Shown one piece after another: positions 1 to 10,007 of a stretch of 64,000 bases of DNA. The notes below the pieces were generated by a model, which was not told the origin of the DNA, did not search any database, and was given only the letters and a program-made list of their open reading frames with translations. The stretch's first letter is position 1. Each line of letters begins with the position of its first letter. Position numbers and translations under genes: made by a program. The stretch is from Maribacter ulvicola (GTDB taxonomy: Bacteria; Bacteroidota; Bacteroidia; Flavobacteriales; Flavobacteriaceae): positions 1,932,655 through 1,996,654 of the forward strand of contig NZ_FTMA01000001.1 in the NCBI RefSeq assembly GCF_900155985.1. Direction: 5' to 3'.

Positions 1-2
1 AA

Positions 3-89
3 TTAGACTACCTACGCAAATTAGAAACTGAATTATTAGATGAAGCAATCAAGGATAATGAATTTGAAGTTTTCGAAAACAAAAAATAG
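3..89 (+). CDS. C-terminal tail of an upstream gene (partial)
   Basis: An open frame runs from the window edge to a TAG at 87-89 and encodes a charged tail (about 28 residues, rich in Glu, Lys and Leu, ending FENKK). It overlaps the start of the SurA-like gene by about 30 bases, which is unusual but tolerable in a tight operon. The fragment is too short to identify, and no function is proposed. Confidence 0.4.
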   Translation, partial: LDYLRKLETELLDEAIKDNEFEVFENKK

Positions 90-1521
90 TATTTACATAG
101 GTGCAGTATTACTGTTCTCTGGTGTGTTGACAGCACAGGAAGAGGAACAAAATGGTTCGGCAAATGAAACAACACCTATGATTGCTTTAACGGAAATAGT
201 CCCGGTTAAAAAAGATACTTCCATAAATTTCAAAAGAATTAAATTAGATGGTATCGCTGCAGTTGTAGGTGACTATGTAATTTTAGACTCTGATATTGAA
301 AAAACGTTGATAGATCTCAAGAGTCAAGGTGCATCTACGGAAGATATTACCCATTGCGGTCTTTTGGGCAAGTTAATGGAAGATCGTTTGTATGCTAACC
401 AAGCTGTTCAAGATAGTATTTTGGTTTCTGATGATGAGGTAAACGCAACCGGTGACCGTCAGCTACAGTCTTTAGTTCAGCAAATAGGTTCTATGGACAA
501 GGTTTTAAAGTACTATAAGAAAACCGATGAAGCTAGTTTTAGAGAAGAACTTTATAAAATTAATAAACTGCGTATGCTTTCTGAGCGTATGCAACAAGAT
601 ATCATTAAAGAGATTGAAATTACACCTGAAGAGGTTCGTCAGTTCTTTAATAAGATTCCAGAAGATGAGCGTCCGGTATTTGGTGCTGAATTAGAGATTG
701 CACAGATTACCAAAGAGCCAGAACCATCTGAAGAAGAAAAACAAAAGGTAATTGATAAGTTAAATCAAATTAAGGCTGACGTTGATGATAATGATGCTAG
801 TTTCAGTGTAAAGGCAATTCTATATTCTCAAGATCCAGGTTCTAAGTCTAAAGGTGGGTTTTATAGTATTACAAAAGACACCGGTTTTGATAAAAAATTT
901 AAAGATGTTGCCTTTAGTTTAAGAGAAGGTGAAGTTTCTGAGCCTTTTGAAACGGTATTTGGTTTCCATATCATCTACATTGAAAAGATTAGAGGTCAAG
1001 AGTTAGATTTGAGACATATTCTGATTCAGCCAGAAATATCCCAAAATGTAATGGATGAAGCGAAAGCCGAGTTGGATAGTATCCGGAAAAAAATAATAGA
1101 TGGAAAATTCACTTTTGCAGAAGCGGCCTTGAATTTTTCTGATGAGAAAGAAACGAAGTTTGATGGTGGATTATTACGTAATCCAGTAAACTTTGATTCT
1201 AAGTTTGAGTTGACTAAGATGGATCCTACCCTTTATAACCAGGTGCAGAATTTAAAGGATAATGAAATAACACATCCTGTTTTGGAACAAGATCCAAGAG
1301 GTGGGGCTCCTAAATATAAAATTCTTAAGATTACCAATAGGTATGATGAGCATGTGGCAGATTTCTCTAAAGATTATACTAAGATTCAAGAATTAGCGCT
1401 TACCGAAAAGAAGTATAATGCCATTAAAAAGTGGATGGATGAGCATATAAAGGATACTTATATTAGTGTTAACGATGAGAACAAAGATTGTGAGTTCGCT
1501 AACAACTGGGTAAAAGAGTAA
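58..1521 (+). CDS. SurA-like periplasmic peptidyl-prolyl isomerase (parvulin type)
   Basis: Predicted periplasmic chaperone and prolyl isomerase for outer-membrane protein maturation. An N-terminal signal peptide (hydrophobic IYIGAVLLFSGVLTAQ) is followed by a SurA-type N-terminal helical region beginning near DGIAAVVGDYVILDSDI. Two parvulin modules follow: the first ends near FGFHIIYIEKIRG and the second begins DLRHILIQPE. At about 490 residues it has the usual length for flavobacterial SurA homologues. The ATG at 58 is chosen because it puts the signal peptide directly at the N terminus; an in-frame ATG at 40 would add six residues. The MoxR gene follows after four bases, so the two are probably co-transcribed. 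Family assignment is firm; client proteins are unknown. Confidence 0.9.
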   Translation: MNLKFSKTKNSIYIGAVLLFSGVLTAQEEEQNGSANETTPMIALTEIVPVKKDTSINFKRIKLDGIAAVVGDYVILDSDIEKTLIDLKSQGASTEDITHCGLLGKLMEDRLYANQAVQDSILVSDDEVNATGDRQLQSLVQQIGSMDKVLKYYKKTDEASFREELYKINKLRMLSERMQQDIIKEIEITPEEVRQFFNKIPEDERPVFGAELEIAQITKEPEPSEEEKQKVIDKLNQIKADVDDNDASFSVKAILYSQDPGSKSKGGFYSITKDTGFDKKFKDVAFSLREGEVSEPFETVFGFHIIYIEKIRGQELDLRHILIQPEISQNVMDEAKAELDSIRKKIIDGKFTFAEAALNFSDEKETKFDGGLLRNPVNFDSKFELTKMDPTLYNQVQNLKDNEITHPVLEQDPRGGAPKYKILKITNRYDEHVADFSKDYTKIQELALTEKKYNAIKKWMDEHIKDTYISVNDENKDCEFANNWVKE

Positions 1522-1525
1522 ATAT

Positions 1526-2479
1526 ATGTCAGACGTTGCAGCAATAGAACGCCTAGTAGTAAAACATACGGAGCTTAAAAAGGAAATAGCCAAAATCATT
1601 GTAGGTCAAGATGAGGTTATTGAACAAATTTTGCTTTCTATTTACACAGGTGGTCATTCATTGTTGATCGGCGTGCCAGGTTTGGCAAAAACATTAATGG
1701 TAAATACCATTGCACAAGCTTTAGGGCTTGACTTTAAAAGAATTCAGTTTACACCAGATTTAATGCCAAGTGATATTCTTGGTAGCGAGGTATTGGATCA
1801 GAACAGAAACTTTAAGTTTATTAAAGGTCCCATATTTTCAAATATTATTTTGGCGGATGAAATTAATAGAACTCCGCCAAAAACGCAGGCTGCACTTTTA
1901 GAGGCTATGCAAGAACGCGCGGTAACCATTGCCGGTCATCAACATAAATTAGATTTGCCATATTTTGTACTGGCAACACAAAACCCAATTGAGCAAGAGG
2001 GTACCTATCCTTTACCAGAAGCGCAGTTAGACCGTTTTATGTTTGCCATAGAATTAAAATATCCGTCTATCGCTGAAGAAATTCAGGTAGTGAAAAATAC
2101 AACTGCGGATAGAAAACAAGTAGTGAACCCATTATTTAATGCCCAAGATATTTTAGCAATTCAAGATTTAGTACGTAGAGTGCCGGTTGCTGATAATGTG
2201 GTGGAGTATACGGTTAAATTGGTGAACAGTACAAGGCCTAATTTAGATTCAGCTTCAGATTTTGTAAAGCAATACTTGGATTGGGGAGCAGGACCAAGGG
2301 CTTCTCAAAATCTTATTTTGGCAGCTAAGGCTCATGCGGCCGTTCACGGTAAATTTTCTCCAGACATTGAAGATGTACATGCCGTAGTTAAAGGAATACT
2401 TCGTCATCGTATCATTAAAAATTACAAAGCAGAGGCAGAAGGTATCAGTGAAGAAGATATTATCGATAGATTACTTTAA
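1526..2479 (+). CDS. MoxR-family AAA+ ATPase
   Basis: A 317-residue MoxR/RavA-type AAA+ ATPase, a cytoplasmic chaperone-like ATPase thought to help assemble metalloenzymes or von Willebrand-factor-domain complexes. Visible motifs are Walker A GVPGLAKT (residues 49-56), Walker B ILADEINR, and the helix-2-insert segment typical of AAA_3 proteins, followed by a C-terminal lid. It starts four bases after the SurA-like gene. The DUF58 and VWA-domain partner genes that commonly follow moxR are not here: the next gene is an aconitase after 367 bases. It is therefore an orphan MoxR with no partner inferable from context. The ATPase assignment is certain; its role is not. Confidence 0.92.
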   Translation: MSDVAAIERLVVKHTELKKEIAKIIVGQDEVIEQILLSIYTGGHSLLIGVPGLAKTLMVNTIAQALGLDFKRIQFTPDLMPSDILGSEVLDQNRNFKFIKGPIFSNIILADEINRTPPKTQAALLEAMQERAVTIAGHQHKLDLPYFVLATQNPIEQEGTYPLPEAQLDRFMFAIELKYPSIAEEIQVVKNTTADRKQVVNPLFNAQDILAIQDLVRRVPVADNVVEYTVKLVNSTRPNLDSASDFVKQYLDWGAGPRASQNLILAAKAHAAVHGKFSPDIEDVHAVVKGILRHRIIKNYKAEAEGISEEDIIDRLL

Positions 2480-2846
2480 GAACTGTTACTTTTCTACATT
2501 TTTTGAAGAAATTAAACAAATAGTTGTTATAATTCTTTGATTTTCATGTGCTTTATTTCTCATTTGAGAAAAAAGACCTAATCGTACTTATTTAATTTTA
2601 AATGCGTTCTATATTGTTTAATTTTACGAAATTGCGTTAACTTAATATACATAAATAGATGACATTTGAAATTGATAAATATAAAAGAATATATAGTGTT
2701 TTTATTCCGTAAAATATATCCTTAAAATCAATTCAATCTGTCCATGTGTAGTTGTAATGATTCTCCATTTTTAGACAAATCTTCAGCGAGAAAAAAGATA
2801 TTTAACTACATGATTTCATCCAAAATTATACACAAATTATTTTTTA
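2480..2846 (+). other. Intergenic region upstream of acnB
   Basis: 367 AT-rich bases with no convincing reading frame on either strand. It must hold the acnB promoter. A GACATTTG at about 2657-2664 is a 5-of-6 match to the TAnnTTTG -7 element but would leave a leader of nearly 200 bases. No hairpin or known riboswitch is recognisable. Confidence 0.4.
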
Positions 2847-5621
2847 ATGAGCATTTATAAAGATTACCTTAAGGAGATAGAAGAGCGTAAAAGTCAAGGT
2901 CTTCATCCAAAGCCAATTGATGGTGCTGAATTACTAAGCAAAATCATTGAGCAAATTAAAGATGTAGATCATGAGTATAGAGAAGAATCTCTAAACTTTT
3001 TTATCTATAATGTTTTGCCAGGTACAACTAGTGCCGCAGTGGTAAAAGCTAAATTTTTAAAAGATATCATTCTTGGTGAGTCGGTCGTAAAAGAAATTAG
3101 CACCACTTTTGCTTTTGAGCAATTATCTCATATGAAGGGCGGACCTTCTGTAAAGGTTTTGTTGGATATCGCATTAGGATCAGATGAAATTTTAGCAAAA
3201 CAAGCAGCTGAGGTTTTAAAAACCCAGGTGTTCCTTTATGAGGCGGATACTTCTCGTTTAGAAGAAGCTCTAAAAAGTGGTAATGTCATTGCAAAAGATA
3301 TTATAGAAAGTTATGCCAAAGCGGAGTTCTTTACCAAGCTTCCAGAAGTAGAAGAAGAAATAGAGGTAGTAACATATATAGCCGGTGTTGGTGATATTTC
3401 TACGGATTTATTATCGCCAGGTGGTGATGCACACTCAAGATCTGACCGTGAATTACATGGTCAATGTATGTTTGAGCATAACAAAGATATGCAACAAGAA
3501 TTATTGGCTTTGAAGGAGCAACATCCTGATAAGCGTGTAATGCTAATTGCTGAAAAAGGGACTATGGGTGTTGGTTCTTCTAGAATGTCTGGTGTTAATA
3601 ACGTAGCATTATGGACAGGTATTTCTTCTAGTCCATATGTTCCTTTTATTAATATTGCTCCGGTAATTGCCGGTACAAATGGTATTGCTCCAATTTTCTT
3701 AACTACAGTAGGGGTAACCGGTGGTATAGGGTTAGACCTTAAAAACTGGGTGAAGCAAAAAGATGAAGCGGGTAATACTATAGTTGATGAAGATGGCGAG
3801 CCAATTCTAAAACAAATGTATTCTGTTGCTACAGGTACGGTGCTTACTATTAATACAAAAGAAAAGAAGCTTTATCACGGTAAAGTGGAATTAAAAGATA
3901 TTTCCGCTGCATTTACTCCACAGAAAATGGAGTTTATGAAAGCAGGTGGTTCTTACGCGGTTGTTTTTGGTAAAAAACTACAAACGTTTGCTTGTAAAAC
4001 TTTAGGCATTGATGTACCGCAAGTATATGCTACTTCTAAGGAAGTTTCTATAGAAGGTCAAGGATTAACAGCTGTAGAGAAAATTTTCAATAGAAATGCG
4101 GTAGGTACTTCAGGAGCTACGTTACACGCTGGTTCTTACGTTCGTGCTGAGGTTAATATTGTAGGTTCTCAAGATACTACAGGTTTAATGACCTCTCAAG
4201 AGTTAGAGATGATGGCTGCTACGGTGATTTCTCCAATTGTTGATGGAGCATACCAATCTGGTTGTCATACAGCTTCTGTTTGGGATGATAAGTCTAAAGC
4301 GAATATTCCAAGATTAATGAGCTTTATGAACGACTTTGGCTTAATTACCGGTCGTGATCCAAAAGGAAAGTATTTTCCAATGACGGATGTTATCCATAAG
4401 GTACTTAATGATATTACCGTAGGGGATTGGGATATCATTATTGGTGGAGATTCGCACACACGTATGTCTAAAGGTGTTGCTTTTGGTGCGGATTCAGGAA
4501 CAGTTGCTTTAGCATTGGCTACAGGTGAGGCATCAATGCCTATTCCAGAGTCGGTTAAAGTAACCTTCAAAGGTCAAATGAAATCCTATATGGATTTCCG
4601 TGATGTGGTACATGCTACGCAACAGCAGATGTTGCAACAGTTTGGAGGCGAAAATGTATTCCAAGGTCGTGTAATAGAGGTTCATATTGGAACCTTGACT
4701 TCTGATGAAGCATTTACGTTTACAGATTGGACTGCAGAAATGAAAGCGAAAGCATCCATCTGTATTTCAGAAGACGATACTTTAATTGAATCTTTAGAGA
4801 TTGCAAAAGGTCGTATCCAAATCATGATCGAAAAGGGTATGGACAATGCAAAAGGCGTTCTTCAAGGACTTGTTGATAAAGCAGATACTAGAATTACAGA
4901 GCTTAAAACAGGTATTAAGCCTTCGTTAAGACCAGATGCTGATGCTGTATATCACGCAGAAGTAATTATTGATTTAGATGAGATTGCTGAACCAATGATT
5001 GCAGATCCAGATGTAAACAATGAAGATGTTTCTAAGCGTTATACGCATGATAATATACGTCCATTATCTTACTATGGCGGAACCAAAAAAGTAGATTTAG
5101 GTTTCGTAGGTTCTTGTATGGTTCATAAAGGTGATATGAAAATATTAGCTCAAATGTTGAAAAACGTGGAAGCTCAAAACGGTAAAGTAGAATTTAAAGC
5201 TCCTTTGGTTGTTGCGCCGCCAACATACAATATTGTTGATGAATTGAAGAAAGAAGGAGACTGGGATGTTTTGGTAAAATATTCTGGATTTGAATTTGAC
5301 GATAGTGCACCTAAAGGTTTGGCACGTACCAAGTATGAAAACATGCTATACTTAGAGCGCCCAGGTTGTAACCTTTGTATGGGTAATCAAGAAAAGGCAG
5401 AACCAGGAGATACGGTTATGGCAACATCTACACGTTTATTCCAAGGTAGAGTTGTAAAAGATACAGGAGAGAAAAAAGGAGAATCATTATTATCTTCTAC
5501 TCCGGTGGTGGTGTTATCTACTATTTTAGGAAGAACTCCTACAATGGCAGAATATGAAGCAGCTGTTGATGGAATTGTACTAACAAAGTTTAAACCTTCT
5601 ACTAAGCAATTAGTGAGATGA
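2847..5621 (+). CDS. acnB: Aconitate hydratase B (AcnB type)
   Basis: TCA-cycle aconitase (citrate to isocitrate), possibly also 2-methylisocitrate dehydratase. It is a 924-residue AcnB-family protein: N-terminal HEAT-like helical domain (about residues 1-160), swivel domain, then the catalytic domains. Candidate 4Fe-4S ligands are Cys757 in GSCMVHKG and Cys841/Cys844 in GCNLCMGNQ, matching the family's C...CxxC arrangement. It is longer than the roughly 865-residue enterobacterial enzyme. A strong intrinsic terminator follows and the second aconitase gene lies 164 bases downstream on the same strand, so the two are probably transcribed separately. Confidence 0.95.
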   Translation: MSIYKDYLKEIEERKSQGLHPKPIDGAELLSKIIEQIKDVDHEYREESLNFFIYNVLPGTTSAAVVKAKFLKDIILGESVVKEISTTFAFEQLSHMKGGPSVKVLLDIALGSDEILAKQAAEVLKTQVFLYEADTSRLEEALKSGNVIAKDIIESYAKAEFFTKLPEVEEEIEVVTYIAGVGDISTDLLSPGGDAHSRSDRELHGQCMFEHNKDMQQELLALKEQHPDKRVMLIAEKGTMGVGSSRMSGVNNVALWTGISSSPYVPFINIAPVIAGTNGIAPIFLTTVGVTGGIGLDLKNWVKQKDEAGNTIVDEDGEPILKQMYSVATGTVLTINTKEKKLYHGKVELKDISAAFTPQKMEFMKAGGSYAVVFGKKLQTFACKTLGIDVPQVYATSKEVSIEGQGLTAVEKIFNRNAVGTSGATLHAGSYVRAEVNIVGSQDTTGLMTSQELEMMAATVISPIVDGAYQSGCHTASVWDDKSKANIPRLMSFMNDFGLITGRDPKGKYFPMTDVIHKVLNDITVGDWDIIIGGDSHTRMSKGVAFGADSGTVALALATGEASMPIPESVKVTFKGQMKSYMDFRDVVHATQQQMLQQFGGENVFQGRVIEVHIGTLTSDEAFTFTDWTAEMKAKASICISEDDTLIESLEIAKGRIQIMIEKGMDNAKGVLQGLVDKADTRITELKTGIKPSLRPDADAVYHAEVIIDLDEIAEPMIADPDVNNEDVSKRYTHDNIRPLSYYGGTKKVDLGFVGSCMVHKGDMKILAQMLKNVEAQNGKVEFKAPLVVAPPTYNIVDELKKEGDWDVLVKYSGFEFDDSAPKGLARTKYENMLYLERPGCNLCMGNQEKAEPGDTVMATSTRLFQGRVVKDTGEKKGESLLSSTPVVVLSTILGRTPTMAEYEAAVDGIVLTKFKPSTKQLVR

Positions 5622-5645
5622 TTAATTGCTGGTTCTAATTGATAT

Positions 5646-5676
5646 AAAGCCCGGGTATGTATACTCGGGCTTTTTT
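5646..5676 (+). terminator. Intrinsic terminator after acnB
   Basis: A 13-bp stem (AAAGCCCGGGTAT pairing with ATACTCGGGCTTT, one G-T pair) with a minimal loop is followed by a T run, 25 bases after the acnB stop codon. Confidence 0.9.
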
Positions 5677-5785
5677 ATAGCCGTTTTTTATAATCATTCT
5701 TAATTTCATATGCGCTCTTAAAATCACCCTACATTTTGTATCTTGTACAGGTAACATAGATTAACAATTTTTATAAATAGATTTT

Positions 5786-8059
5786 ATGGCTTTTGACATA
5801 GATATGATTAAAAAGGTTTACGCTTCCATGTCGGAACGTGTAGACAAAGCAAGAGAGATAGTAGGTAAACCACTTACCCTTTCAGAAAAGATTTTATATT
5901 CTCACTTATGGGATGGTAGCCCGACCGAAGCATTCACCCGAGGGAAGGATTATGTTGATTTTGCTCCGGATCGTATTGCTTGTCAAGATGCTACGGCACA
6001 AATGGCCTTATTGCAGTTTATGCAAGCGGGTAAGCCAAAGGTTGCTGTGCCAACTACCGTTCACTGTGACCATTTAATCCAAGCAAAAAGTGGTGCTACA
6101 GCAGATTTAAAATCTGCGAATTCAACAAGTGCAGAGGTTTTTGATTTCTTGGAGTCTGTTTCAAATAAATACGGAATTGGTTTTTGGAAACCAGGTGCTG
6201 GTATCATTCATCAAGTAGTATTGGAGAATTATGCTTTTCCAGGAGGAATGATGATCGGTACCGATTCTCATACGGTTAATGCCGGTGGATTAGGTATGGT
6301 CGCTATTGGTGTTGGTGGAGCAGATGCTGTTGATGTAATGGCGGGCATGGCATGGGAACTTAAATTTCCAAAATTAATAGGGGTAAAGTTAACGGGTGAT
6401 ATTTCTGGATGGACAGCACCAAAGGATGTTATTTTAAAGGTTGCGGAAATACTTACCGTGAAAGGTGGCACCGGTGCTATCGTAGAATACTTTGGTGAAG
6501 GTGCCAAAAATCTATCTTGTACCGGAAAAGGAACTATTTGTAACATGGGTGCAGAAATAGGAGCAACGACTTCCACTTTTGGTTACGACGAATCCATGGA
6601 GCGTTACTTAAGAGCTACTGATAGAGCGGATATTGCCGATGCGGCAAATGAGGTTAAGGAACATTTAACTGCAGATGCTGAAGTGTATGCTAATCCTGAA
6701 CAATATTTCGATGAGGTCATTGAAATTGATTTAGCGAAATTAACCCCGTTATTAAACGGACCATTTACTCCAGACTTATCTACCAAAGTAGGTAGTGATA
6801 TGACCGAAAAAGCTACTGAGAATGAATGGCCATTAGCTGTTGAATGGGGATTGATCGGTTCTTGTACCAACTCTTCTTATGAAGATTTATCAAGAGCTTC
6901 ATCCATTGCGCAACAAGCCATAGATAAAGGATTAAAAATGAAAGCAGAATTAGGAATCAATCCTGGTTCTGAACAAGTACGTTATACTGCAGATCGCGAC
7001 GGTATTCTTGGTATATTCGAAAAACTGGATGCTAAGATTTTTACCAACGCATGCGGACCATGTATTGGTCAATGGGCACGTTATAACGATCCTAAGAATG
7101 CTCCTAAAAATAGTATTGTGCATTCTTTCAACAGAAACTTTGCAAAACGTGCAGATGGTAACCCTAATACACATGCTTTTGTAGCTTCTCCTGAAATTAC
7201 AGCGGCAATTGCTATTTCTGGTCGATTAGATTTTAATCCGATGACGGATAAATTGATCAACCAGAAAGGAGAAGAAGTAATGTTCGATGAGCCTACAGGA
7301 TGGGAATTGCCTCCAAAAGGTTTTGAAGTAGAAGATGCAGGATATCTTGCGCCTAGAAAAGATGGGTCCGGAGTTGAAGTAAAAGTTGCTTCAAATTCAG
7401 AAAGATTGCAATTATTAGAGCCGTTTACCCCTATAAAAGACGAAAGCTTAATGGGAGCCAAATTGTTGATCAAAGCGTTTGGTAAGTGTACAACGGATCA
7501 TATCTCCATGGCTGGACCATGGCTGCGTTTTCGAGGACATTTAGATAATATTTCCAATAACTGTTTAATTGGAGCTGTTAATGCGTTTGGTAAAAAGACC
7601 AACATGGTCAAAAACCAATTGACCGGAGAGTTTGGTGGTGTACCTGATACGGCACGTGCATATAAAGCAGCAGGAGTAAGAAGTATTGTAGTAGGTGATC
7701 ATAACTACGGAGAAGGTTCTTCACGTGAGCATGCGGCCATGGAGCCCCGTCACTTAGGTGTAGCAGCGGTAATTGTTAAATCATTTGCACGTATTCACGA
7801 AACTAACCTTAAAAAACAAGGTATGCTAGGTTTAACTTTCGCCAATGAAAATGATTATGATCTAATTCAAGAAGATGATACTTTTAATTTTACCGATATT
7901 GCTGAATTTGCTCCTGATAAACCGTTAACGGTAGAGATAGTTCATTCAGATGGCAGTAAAGACGTTATTAAAGTAAATCATACATATAATGCCGCCCAAA
8001 TAGGATGGTATAGAGAAGGGTCTGCTTTAAACGTTATTAAGAGAGAAAATGCTTCATAA
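5786..8059 (+). CDS. acnA: Aconitate hydratase, mitochondrial type
   Basis: Second TCA-cycle aconitase, 757 residues, of the mitochondrial ACO2-like family rather than the IRP1/AcnA-long family; the symbol is used loosely. Catalytic-domain motifs include [11 protein letters not shown] and [11 protein letters not shown]. The 4Fe-4S cysteines are in [11 protein letters not shown] and the two of ACGPC. The C-terminal swivel domain contains the substrate-binding motif [11 protein letters not shown]. It follows acnB but is separated from it by a terminator, so differential expression (for example iron or oxidative stress) is possible. Its own terminator follows. Function is certain; the reason for keeping two aconitases is inferred. 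Confidence 0.95.
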   Translation: MAFDIDMIKKVYASMSERVDKAREIVGKPLTLSEKILYSHLWDGSPTEAFTRGKDYVDFAPDRIACQDATAQMALLQFMQAGKPKVAVPTTVHCDHLIQAKSGATADLKSANSTSAEVFDFLESVSNKYGIGFWKPGAGIIHQVVLENYAFPGGMMIGTDSHTVNAGGLGMVAIGVGGADAVDVMAGMAWELKFPKLIGVKLTGDISGWTAPKDVILKVAEILTVKGGTGAIVEYFGEGAKNLSCTGKGTICNMGAEIGATTSTFGYDESMERYLRATDRADIADAANEVKEHLTADAEVYANPEQYFDEVIEIDLAKLTPLLNGPFTPDLSTKVGSDMTEKATENEWPLAVEWGLIGSCTNSSYEDLSRASSIAQQAIDKGLKMKAELGINPGSEQVRYTADRDGILGIFEKLDAKIFTNACGPCIGQWARYNDPKNAPKNSIVHSFNRNFAKRADGNPNTHAFVASPEITAAIAISGRLDFNPMTDKLINQKGEEVMFDEPTGWELPPKGFEVEDAGYLAPRKDGSGVEVKVASNSERLQLLEPFTPIKDESLMGAKLLIKAFGKCTTDHISMAGPWLRFRGHLDNISNNCLIGAVNAFGKKTNMVKNQLTGEFGGVPDTARAYKAAGVRSIVVGDHNYGEGSSREHAAMEPRHLGVAAVIVKSFARIHETNLKKQGMLGLTFANENDYDLIQEDDTFNFTDIAEFAPDKPLTVEIVHSDGSKDVIKVNHTYNAAQIGWYREGSALNVIKRENAS

Positions 8060-8083
8060 GGTAATAGCTTAAAATATGTAAAG

Positions 8084-8113
8084 AAAACTCCTGATATTAG
8101 TCAGGAGTTTTTT
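8084..8113 (+). terminator. Intrinsic terminator after the second aconitase
   Basis: An 11-bp stem (AAAACTCCTGA / TCAGGAGTTTT) with a six-base loop and T tract lies 25 bases after the stop codon. Confidence 0.9.
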
Positions 8114-8137
8114 AGTTTTGACCCCTATCTAACTTTT

Positions 8138-8692
8138 ATGACCAGACAAACGGTTTTTACCTTATTGATTATTGCTTTTGTACTATCTTTTTTTGTTACT
8201 CCATTGGGTGATTATAGCAAAATTTTACTCAATAGGTTCTTTGCCTCTTCACCTACAATTATTTCACCAGAAAAACGAGGTAAAATAACGGACTACGACT
8301 GGAAGTTAAAAGATGGAAATTGGAATTATTTTAATTTTAATGAAGCAAAGGGAGAGGTTGCCTTCATTACTTTTTGGGCTTCTTGGCATATGCCTTCTCA
8401 AGCACAATTAAAAGACATTCAGTATTTATACGATACATTTGGTAATAAGATGAAGTTTTATGTAATTACCAATGAAGAAAGAGCTCCTGTTGAGATTTTT
8501 ATGGAAGAACAGGGATATTCATTTCCTGTAACCTATCAAATTATTGGAGAGCCAAGTTCGGTATTATTATTAAAACCTTCAGGGTCTTATATAATTGATA
8601 GGAGTGGTGCCATTGTAGTTCACCAGAATGCCATAGCTGATTGGGACAATAAAAAAGTAGATAAGCTTTTACATCAACTAATCGCAGAATAA
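8138..8692 (+). CDS. Thioredoxin-fold protein lacking the CxxC motif
   Basis: A 184-residue membrane-anchored protein: an N-terminal hydrophobic segment (about residues 5-22, LLIIAFVLSFFVTPLG) and then a TlpA/redoxin-like domain. The fold signature is clear (EVAFITFWASW, a cis-Pro-type loop after YSFPVTYQ, and a C-terminal DRSGAIV strand). The active site that should read WCxxC is WHMPS, so both redox cysteines are missing. It therefore cannot be a dithiol oxidoreductase; a binding or chaperone role is an inference. It converges with crtZ. Alternative: a degenerate but expressed TlpA paralogue. Confidence 0.8.
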   Translation: MTRQTVFTLLIIAFVLSFFVTPLGDYSKILLNRFFASSPTIISPEKRGKITDYDWKLKDGNWNYFNFNEAKGEVAFITFWASWHMPSQAQLKDIQYLYDTFGNKMKFYVITNEERAPVEIFMEEQGYSFPVTYQIIGEPSSVLLLKPSGSYIIDRSGAIVVHQNAIADWDNKKVDKLLHQLIAE

Positions 8693-8715
8693 AATTTGAG
8701 CATACTACTTTAACC

Positions 8716-9162
8716 CTATTTTTTAAAATATTTAAAGGGTACAAAAAGCATCCCAAAACATTCACCATCTCCTTTGCCAATATGTTTATGATGCATTTTA
8801 TGCGCTCTTCTAACACCTCTACTATACCAATTATTTGCGTTTCTAAAAAGCTTAAAACGTTGGTGAATAAAGATGTCATGCACTAGAAAATAGGCTATAC
8901 CATATGCTAAAATTCCAAATCCTAACGGATAGCCGTACCAAAAACCCGTGGTGCCAGCATAGAATAAGGACATACTAACAATAGCATAGAAAATAAAAAA
9001 TGCATCATTTCTTTCAAACCAAGAGTCGTGGTCTTTTTTATGATGATCTTTATGAAGGCTCCATAAAAAACCATGCATTACATATTTGTGCGTGAACCAG
9101 GCCATAAATTCCATGAACAAGAACGTTCCTAGAAAAATCAATATCCAAATAACTATATTCAT
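8716..9162 (-). CDS. crtZ: Beta-carotene hydroxylase
   Basis: Integral-membrane non-haem di-iron hydroxylase that converts beta-carotene to zeaxanthin. It has 148 residues, four hydrophobic segments and the fatty-acid-hydroxylase histidine clusters, visible as HKYVMHG, HKDHHKKDHD and HKMHHKHIG. It is the last gene of the minus-strand carotenoid operon; its ATG overlaps the crtB stop by one base. The lycopene cyclase that would make its substrate is not in this window. Convergent with the thioredoxin-fold gene. Confidence 0.92.
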   Translation of the reverse strand: MNIVIWILIFLGTFLFMEFMAWFTHKYVMHGFLWSLHKDHHKKDHDSWFERNDAFFIFYAIVSMSLFYAGTTGFWYGYPLGFGILAYGIAYFLVHDIFIHQRFKLFRNANNWYSRGVRRAHKMHHKHIGKGDGECFGMLFVPFKYFKK

Positions 9163-10001
9163 TACACTAAGTTCATTTTAAATTTAACATAAGAACGTGC
9201 CAGTAGTCCAAATTTTTGATAATTTGGTACTCGTATCCTAGCATTTTTAATTTCCAATGACGGTGTGCCCTGTAATTTTTTAAGTAGTTTATAGTAATAT
9301 TTGTACGCAGTATAGACACCAAATTTAGCTTCAGCAGGTAAGTTTACAATACCTTGGTAGCCTAATTTAAAATCCGCCTTTATTTCTTCAACGATTCTTT
9401 TTTTAGAGGCTTCGTCCAATTCTTTTAAATTGGTATTAGGGAAATAGGATCTGTTCAATTCTTCAAAATCGGCTTTTACATCACGTAAAAAATTTACTTT
9501 TTGAAATGCCGAACCTAATGCCATGGCAGATTCTTTCAACTTGTTATATTCTGCTACATCACCCTTTACAAACACTTGTAGGCACATTAGACCAACTACA
9601 TCTGCTGAACCATAAATGTATTCCTTGTATTCGGCATCGGTACGGTAAATGTTTTTAACAAGATCCATACGCATACTTTTCATAAATGAATCAACCAAAT
9701 GCTTAGGAATACTATACGTGTGGTAGGTATGTTGAAATGAATTTAAAATAGGATTTAGACTTATTTTATCTCGTAAAGAAGCTTCAAGCTCTTGTTCAAA
9801 TTTATCAAAAAGTATTTCCTTGTCATAGTCATGAAAAGTATCTACAATTTCATCGGCAAAGCGTACAAAGCCATAAATATTATAAATATGACTACGAATA
9901 GATGGGTGAAGCATCTTAGTTGCCAAAGCAAAAGAGGTACTGTATCGTTTGGTAACGACTTTACTGCACTGGTACGAAACTTGATCAAAAGTATCTTTCA
10001 T
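9162..10001 (-). CDS. crtB: Phytoene synthase
   Basis: Condenses two geranylgeranyl diphosphates to phytoene, the first committed step of carotenoid synthesis. The 279-residue protein has the two aspartate-rich prenyl-diphosphate motifs of squalene/phytoene synthases, seen as DEIVD and DVKAD, and the conserved YCY-like N-terminal region. It begins six bases after crtI and overlaps crtZ by one base, so the genes are translationally coupled. Confidence 0.94.
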   Translation of the reverse strand: MKDTFDQVSYQCSKVVTKRYSTSFALATKMLHPSIRSHIYNIYGFVRFADEIVDTFHDYDKEILFDKFEQELEASLRDKISLNPILNSFQHTYHTYSIPKHLVDSFMKSMRMDLVKNIYRTDAEYKEYIYGSADVVGLMCLQVFVKGDVAEYNKLKESAMALGSAFQKVNFLRDVKADFEELNRSYFPNTNLKELDEASKKRIVEEIKADFKLGYQGIVNLPAEAKFGVYTAYKYYYKLLKKLQGTPSLEIKNARIRVPNYQKFGLLARSYVKFKMNLV

Positions 10002-10007
10002 ATATCA

